A stretch of DNA of 64,000 nt from Amphiura filiformis. Lineage: Eukaryota > Echinodermata > Ophiuroidea > Amphilepidida > Amphiuridae. The DNA lies in contig NC_092644.1 in assembly GCF_039555335.1 (NCBI RefSeq), forward strand, positions 43,076,667-43,140,666, in the 5' to 3' direction. This document shows, piece by piece, positions 62,001 through 64,000 of the stretch (its first letter is position 1; each line of letters begins with the position of its first letter). Below the pieces are notes generated by a model. The model saw only the letters and a list, made by a program, of their open reading frames with translations. It searched no databases and was not told the DNA's origin. The position numbers were made by a program, and so were the translations under genes.

Positions 62001-63146
62001 ATCTATGTTTTGACCAAACGTAATCGGACTTTTGACCCCTACTAATGAAATGACTTTCGTTTACAGGACATCATCGAACTTTTCGCTAACAAATCACAAC
62101 ATTGCACATTTATGTTACACGTTCAATAATGTTTGTGTGGGATTCTTTTCCCCCCAGATGACCGCATTGATTTCAAATCTTGTGGTAGAGCAGGTGACAC
62201 CACCCCGCCTTTACGTGGACGTATAGTTGGTGGATTTGATGCAAATCCGGGAGCTTGGCCTTGGCAAGCAGGAATCTGGTGGCAGAGAGCGGATGGAACG
62301 GTTTGTAATACGATTTAGATATTTACTTCCGCAATAAACTCCTCAAAAAAGGGGGAAAAAGATTTTTTTTCAAGCATATCTGAGATAATTTGTGACATGT
62401 TCACATCATATGTTGCATATTATTTAACAGCTACTTTATTCCTCTTAACAATGACACCACGTTTATAACAATCACCATTTCTACAGCCGAGTACATGTGT
62501 TGTGAATGTAGTGGGGTCTCAAACAGCATGTGACAATTGACCATTATTCTGTGCTCAAACAACACTATAGTCACTATCCTCAATAGCAGGTGGAAAAACC
62601 ATACGCAGCCACAACAGCCAGGCACCCCCTCCTCTTGCTGCTCACCAACCTGGTCACACGTTACTGTGGGATTGCATTCCATTCCTCAACCAGGACTCGT
62701 CGCAGGTCTTTCAATGTGGTTGCATTGTTTATACTCTGGCACGCACAGCACGACCAAGCTGGTCCCACAAGTGTAATCGGGTTGAAGTCTGGGCTGACGG
62801 CATGCCATTCAATTCTTTCTACTGCCATATTCTCTAGGTAGTCGCTGGTAAACCTGGCTCTGTGGGGGAGAGTATTCGTCATCTTGGAGGATTGCATTAG
62901 TTCCCAGTCCCAGATTGCGAAGAAATTGGATTGTAGCTCGCTGCACAGAATAATGGTCAATTTGGCACGTTCTGTTTAAGACCCCACTACATTCACAATA
63001 CGTGTAATCTGAGCCGTCGATTTGTTTGTTATTTTTTCAGTGGTTTATGTTTTGTGCTGGATCGGTGATATCGGAAGAGTGGATTTTGTCAGCTGGGCAT
63101 TGCTTTGCTTATGATGAAGATATAGCAAGACTACAAGTACGCGTTG
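38004..63146 (+). CDS. Secreted sushi (CCP) repeat / trypsin-like serine protease, complement or clotting type, 3' end outside window
   Basis: Predicted secreted multi-domain protease: signal peptide, four sushi/CCP domains, then a chymotrypsin-fold domain with a GR-IVGG activation site. Each sushi domain sits on its own phase 1-1 exon with four Cys and a Trp between Cys3 and Cys4. The protease part shows IVGGFDANPGAWPWQAG and the catalytic His in ILSAGHCF; exons for Asp and Ser lie beyond the right edge. Architecture resembles MASP/C1s-like or limulus factor C-like proteases, which act in extracellular activation cascades by cleaving after a basic residue; no CUB, EGF or VWA domain was seen. 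No exact name is justified. The roughly 10.5 kb and 9 kb introns are packed with transposons and could hide further exons. Expression and target are unknown. Confidence 0.85.
38083..40771. other. Intron 1 of the sushi-protease gene (left part), no exon seen
   Basis: Holds a 30-bp perfect palindrome at 38477-38506, a repeat bounded by CCCCGGGGG and CCCGGG (39022-39416) with the GAATATGAAAGTGACGTACC segment, and a C-rich/T-rich stretch at 40045-40350. The frames here are not credible genes. Confidence 0.4.
40905..41249 (+). repeat. 5' LTR, truncated
   Basis: About 345 bp aligned with 44926-45274 from TGTGACATAGTTAAAGTG to CCTCCCACATTTCT. Then it departs completely, so more than half of the LTR is lost or replaced. 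Confidence 0.8.
41617..42074. repeat. Three-unit minisatellite with hairpin, ~150 bp period
   Basis: Units begin at about 41617, 41778 and 41928, each with GGGTAC(A/C), CATCAGGGAAGTG, a TATCACTA phrase and GTGATGTTTTGC-like ends. Units 1 and 3 contain the palindrome ATCAGGGAAGTG/CACTTCCCTGAT (41643-41667, 41954-41978); unit 2 has lost it by small changes. A partial fourth unit lies at about 42340-42440. Confidence 0.8.
43569..44545 (+). mobile_element. Penelope-like terminal repeat (pLTR) copy A
   Basis: Starts TATTCTTGAGAGGGCACTC and ends GACGGGTCATTTTGCCATGC. It is collinear with copies at 49922, 52074 and 54151. Inserted within the LTR element interior. Confidence 0.75.
44926..45678 (+). 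repeat. 3' LTR, full length (753 bp)
   Basis: Runs from TGTGACATAG to TTCGTTCGTCACA, with 6-bp inverted ends TGTGAC/GTCACA. It follows the polypurine tract directly. Confidence 0.8.
46574..46674. repeat. Hairpin-forming inverted repeat
   Basis: Arms contain GAAATCAAAACTCG and ACCGGTTCCGTCTG, with complements CAGACGGAACCGG and GAGTTTTGATTTC, around a loop of about 25 bp. Confidence 0.75.
47623..47935. repeat. Array of GTTATTCCGAAGG units in both orientations
   Basis: The left half has units such as TTATTCCGAAGG and TTACTCCGAAGGGTC. The right half has the complements CCTTCGGAGTAA and CCCTTCGAATAACG. The centre is around 47785. At least twelve imperfect units of about 16-20 bp make a large imperfect palindrome. 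The frames seen are repeat translations. Rest of 46169-48568: no exon recognised. Confidence 0.75.
48569..48766 (+). CDS. Sushi/CCP domain 1 exon
   Basis: 198 bp, phase 1 at both ends. Acceptor CTATTTCAG, donor GTAAGG. One full CCP module: the four Cys lie in YCPDERE, FRCFKGY, AECIGGSW and PDCMPG, with Trp after Cys3. Such modules usually mediate protein binding in complement-type proteins. Confidence 0.88.
49029..49539. mobile_element. TAGTC element copy 2, perfect 8-bp TSD, 3'-terminal hairpin
   Basis: GTACAAGT at 49021-49028 and 49540-49547 is a perfect 8-bp duplication. The 511 bp element starts TAGTCGGG and ends GAGTCTA. The stem near the right end is GAGTCT and ATGGAC with GTCCAT and AGACTC around the loop ATAGGAACGGC (49493-49530), different letters from copy 1 but still paired. 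It lies in a sushi-protease intron. Confidence 0.88.
49737..50647 (+). mobile_element. Penelope-like fragment: RT N-terminal piece plus pLTR copy B
   Basis: 49737-49921 encodes a piece with PRIYCTTKIHKEGYSVRP, which resembles the start of the Penelope-like reverse transcriptase (finger motif with KIHK and RP). It runs directly into the pLTR sequence from 49922 (TATTCTTGAGAGGGCACTC), which breaks off at about 50647. Confidence 0.7.
51190..51402. repeat. Inverted repeat with TGAGAAACGGCC arms
   Basis: AAACGGCCAAAATGGTGAGA and TTTCTCATTCTTTTGGATGA on the left reappear inverted at 51350-51402, with an intervening sequence of about 90 bp. Likely a foldback MITE. Confidence 0.65.
51593..52072 (+). 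mobile_element. Penelope-like pLTR copy C in two pieces (tail, then head)
   Basis: 51593-51822 matches the pLTR tail (GTCGGACTCTAGCTGAGAGC to CCATGCAAATGAGG). 51905-52072 matches the pLTR head (ATTCTTGAGATGGCACTC to CGACCCATTAA). Tail-before-head order is what tandem copies would leave. Confidence 0.7.
52074..53031 (-). mobile_element. Penelope-like pLTR copy D, full length, inverted
   Basis: On the minus strand this reads from AGAGAGTTGATATTCTTGAG to the CAAATGAG / GTGTCGTAGCCC end. It is the most complete copy (about 960 bp). Neighbouring copies are in the opposite orientation. Confidence 0.8.
53042..54150. mobile_element. TA-flanked TIR element inserted in pLTR copy E
   Basis: TA at 53040-53041 and 54151-54152. 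Ends TACCGTGTGCAATAAGTTCG and the inverse of CGAACTTTTTGCACACCGTA share about 28 bp. Joining the flanks restores the pLTR phrase CCATTAATACATATTATC seen in other copies, which confirms the borders. 1109 bp, non-coding. Confidence 0.85.
54151..54960 (+). mobile_element. Penelope-like pLTR copy E (continued)
   Basis: Continues from TACATATTATCTGTATTATC to TGCAAATTAGGTAGTGTCGC. It ends about 25 bp before copy F, which is inverted, so the two tails face each other. Confidence 0.78.
54978..55085 (-). mobile_element. Penelope-like pLTR copy F, inverted tail fragment
   Basis: About 108 bp complementary to the end of copy E (GCAGCGACACTACCTCATTT). It runs directly into reverse-transcriptase-like sequence at 55086. 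An inverted terminal piece at the 5' side is a known habit of Penelope-like elements. Confidence 0.75.
55086..56690 (+). pseudogene. Penelope-like reverse transcriptase / GIY-YIG fragment, decayed
   Basis: Segments in order: HDVVSLFTNTPIN and FVLTTTYFSLRGE (55139-55314), then after an insertion YKQNFGAAMGSPCSAIIANI, the VDD catalytic motif, FLDTLLTRKEAKLTVYRKKT, HTDQYLNFGSQHP and GVVRTLLDRKDAI, and finally CDCVYEIPCMNC, the usual start of the GIY-YIG endonuclease. A frameshift lies just before VDD, with others elsewhere; the endonuclease is cut off. Penelope-like elements copy RNA using this RT and nick targets with GIY-YIG. This copy is dead. Confidence 0.85.
55315..55941. mobile_element. 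TIR element inserted in the Penelope-like RT
   Basis: Ends TGACATTTTTCCCTCT and inverse TAGACCTTTTTCCCTCT. TIRs extend inward through GCACTATTCCAGGGGGGTAT. Removing 55315-55943 rejoins the RT frame (GE-I-YK). The target duplication is two bases (AT). 627 bp; its frames are not genes. Confidence 0.82.
56968..57331. mobile_element. Foldback element with TTAA target duplication
   Basis: TTAA at 56964-56967 and 57332-57335. Arms share GCAAGGAATCCA, TTTTTGCATTTTTCTCA and CAGTGACTCAAGACAAG. A TTTA run of about 30 bp lies in the loop region. Same family as 18585-19059. It lies just upstream of sushi exon 2. Confidence 0.8.
57762..58013 (+). CDS. Sushi/CCP domain 2 exon
   Basis: Phase 1 entry after TCTCTTTCAG. 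Cys residues lie in DPCSPLA, HITCSIGM, PICNAGEW and IPLCLRN. Two donors, after 58001 (GTACCA) and after 58013 (GTGAGG), both leave phase 1, so they would differ by four residues. The second matches the donor consensus better and was chosen. An Ala/Gly/Asp linker follows the domain. Confidence 0.87.
58588..58787. mobile_element. hAT-like MITE with perfect 8-bp TSD
   Basis: ATGATCAA at 58580-58587 and 58788-58795 is perfect. The 200 bp element starts CAGTGGCGGCGCCACGG and ends CCTGGCGCCGCCACTG. GCCCCCC runs fill the inside. Located in the intron between sushi exons 2 and 3. Confidence 0.92.
58982..59164 (+). CDS. Sushi/CCP domain 3 exon
   Basis: 183 bp, phase 1 at both ends. Acceptor TATTACATAG, donor GTAAGT. 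Cys residues in SCELPSIW, FYECDDDY, VTCFQGRW and PDCIE, with Trp in the expected place. The central part is acidic (ECDDDYAEA). Confidence 0.89.
59277..59422. repeat. Hairpin with AACGTACGTGGAAT arms
   Basis: ATTGCGATTTCCAAACGTAC and GAACGTACGTGGAATC on the left reappear inverted on the right (ATTCCACGTACGTTC, GTTTGGAAATCGCAAT). Short loop with CACTCTCCTGTGACGTG. Intron between sushi exons 3 and 4. Confidence 0.8.
60738..61137. mobile_element. Foldback element with TTAA target duplication
   Basis: TTAA at 60734-60737 and 61138-61141. 400 bp with arms of about 160 bp containing AAAATAATTATCAAGCACGA, CAACACGCGATATTCAAAAT and CCGGCAATCA. Centre near 60940. Lies between sushi exons 3 and 4. Confidence 0.85.
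61363..61551 (+). CDS. Sushi/CCP domain 4 exon
   Basis: 189 bp, phase 1 at both ends. Acceptor GGCTTCCACAG, donor GTCAGT. Cys residues in GCALPSI, FHCIPGYRM, SKCWYGEW and PLCVPG. It directly precedes the protease exons. Confidence 0.89.
62158..62300 (+). CDS. Serine protease domain exon: linker Cys and activation site
   Basis: 143 bp, phase 1 in and phase 0 out. A short linker with FKSCGRAG supplies the Cys that usually pairs with the catalytic domain. RG-R-IVGGFDANPGAWPWQAG follows, a standard trypsin-type activation site cleaved after Arg. Acceptor TTTCCCCCCAG, donor GTTTGT. Confidence 0.92.
62494..63004 (-). mobile_element. Tc1/mariner-like element with decayed transposase remnant
   Basis: TA at 62492-62493 and 63005-63006. 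Ends share about 60 bp of TIR including TTGTGAATGTAGTGGGGTCT and GACCATTATTCTGTGC. The minus strand at 62661-62960 keeps a damaged C-terminal transposase piece (SPDFNPI, ATTLKDLRRVLVEEWNAIPQ). The catalytic core is internally deleted. Sits in the protease intron, 36 bp before the His exon. Confidence 0.85.
63041..63146 (+). CDS. Serine protease domain exon with catalytic His
   Basis: 106 bp, phase 0 in and phase 1 out. It encodes WFMFCAGSVISEEWILSAGH and then CFAYDEDIARLQVRV. The Cys before AGS and the Cys after the His form the expected disulfide around the catalytic His. Acceptor ATTTTTTCAG, donor GTAAGA. A Tc1-like element ends only 36 bp upstream of this exon. Confidence 0.93.
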
Positions 63147-63321
63147 GTAAGAAAAGACATTACATCATATACGGTGACATTTGAGGACGTTATACCAGAC
63201 GGATATGTGTAGAGCTGGGTATCATTTAGAGATAATGAAAAACTTGTCACAAAGAATGGCATTTTTATCTTAAAAGAGCTTTGAATATCATGGTATGCTT
63301 AACAAATGATTTTAAATCGTT

Positions 63322-63493
63322 CAGTTTGTTAATAAGTAAACATAATTATCATGAGACATGTAACATAGTTATCCAAAACTAAACTCCCCCAAAATAGTTT
63401 GGAAACTTTTCAGTTTGTTAATAAGTAAACATAATTATCATGAGACATGTAACATAGTTATCCAAAACTAAACTCCCCAAAATAGTTTGGAAA
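63322..63493. repeat. Tandem duplication of an ~86-bp unit
   Basis: Two adjacent copies from CAGTTTGTTAATAAGTAAAC to GTTTGGAAACTTT, differing by about one base in a C run. Intron after the His exon. Confidence 0.9.
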
Positions 63494-63599
63494 CTTTCCA
63501 AAACGGCTATATATCAGAAATATTTGAAATCTATTTCCATATTGTTTCATATCAATACAAACATTGTCTTCCCTGTCAAAAATGACACCAAATTTGTGA

Positions 63600-64000
63600 C
63601 CATAACTTATTCCATGGTTGAGTAACTGTCTCTGAAAGACAAGGAGGTCTCAAACAAAATGTGCCAAATCTGCCATTGTCTGCGCCATTTGCATCAGTAA
63701 ACATGATTAAAGAATATCACACTGTTTCATTAAAACAATCGCCACTTACCTGAAATCAGTAACGCGTAGAGAACCCATATCCGTTCACAACAGCATTACA
63801 CCTTCTTCTCATGCTTCTTATCAACCTGGCCACTCGCTCCTGAAGGATGGCATTCCACTCTTTAAGCAAGGTCTGTCTTAAACCAGCTAAGGTGGTTTGA
63901 TCTGTCACTCTAGTGCGCACAGCCCGACCAAGTTGGTCCCAGAGATGTTCTATAGGATTTAAGTTCGGGCTATTGGCTGGCCGCTCCATTCGTTGAATTC
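63600..64000 (-). mobile_element. Tc1-like transposase, C-terminal part, cut by the window edge
   Basis: The minus strand at 63756-63989 is open and reads SPNLNPIEHLWDQLGRAV, TTLAGLRQTLLKEWNAILQE, and RLIRSMRRRCNAVVNGYGF with a STRY end and stop. This is the typical C-terminus of Tc1/mariner transposases; NLNPIEHLW is near the last catalytic acidic residue. A left TIR probably includes GGAGGTCTCAAACAAAATGT near 63645. It is better preserved than the relative at 62494. Confidence 0.88.

Overview
The window looks like nuclear DNA of an animal, most likely a marine invertebrate deuterostome such as an echinoderm or hemichordate. That is inference from split genes with GT-AG introns, AT-rich DNA, a complement-style sushi/serine-protease gene, Penelope-type retroelements and many small DNA transposons. 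Nothing bacterial, viral or organellar was seen. Only two host genes are recognisable. They are divergent, about 20 kb apart, and both are incomplete here.

Gene 1 (minus strand, about 6.3-18.4 kb) is a mitochondrial medium-chain acyl-CoA dehydrogenase (ACADM). Ten exons could be placed to the base with consistent phases. The short first coding exon, carrying the start codon and the beginning of the transit peptide, was not found. One exon (9316-9457) has an extra base that breaks the frame. Its introns hold several foldback and hAT-like elements.

Gene 2 (plus strand, about 38.0 kb to beyond the right edge) encodes a secreted protein with four complement control (sushi/CCP) domains followed by the start of a trypsin-like serine protease domain. 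A signal-peptide exon at 38004-38082 is proposed because its phase-1 donor fits the first sushi exon. The catalytic His exon is present; the exons for Asp and Ser lie outside the window.

The remaining sequence is repeat-rich. 18.4-27 kb holds foldback elements, a 0.34 kb direct duplication and nested hAT-like MITEs. 27.08-32.5 kb is one 5.4 kb element with long terminal inverted repeats and an 8-bp target duplication, filled with simple-sequence arrays and two nested elements; an unoccupied copy of its target repeat lies at 1.05-1.55 kb. 33-38 kb has an orphan histone-type 3' stem-loop, a TA-flanked element and one of two copies of a short element with perfect 8-bp target duplications. 40.8-46.2 kb is a palindromic TA element split by a decayed LTR retrotransposon with a perfect 5-bp target duplication. 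49-57 kb, inside a protease intron, is a pile of Penelope-like fragments in both orientations, itself hit by two TIR elements. 57-64 kb holds the last sushi and protease exons among foldback, hAT and Tc1-like insertions.

The most unusual signals are the 5.4 kb TIR element with its empty site, the element pair whose 3' hairpin stems differ in sequence but keep pairing, the ACADM frameshift, and the histone-type 3' end with no histone gene.
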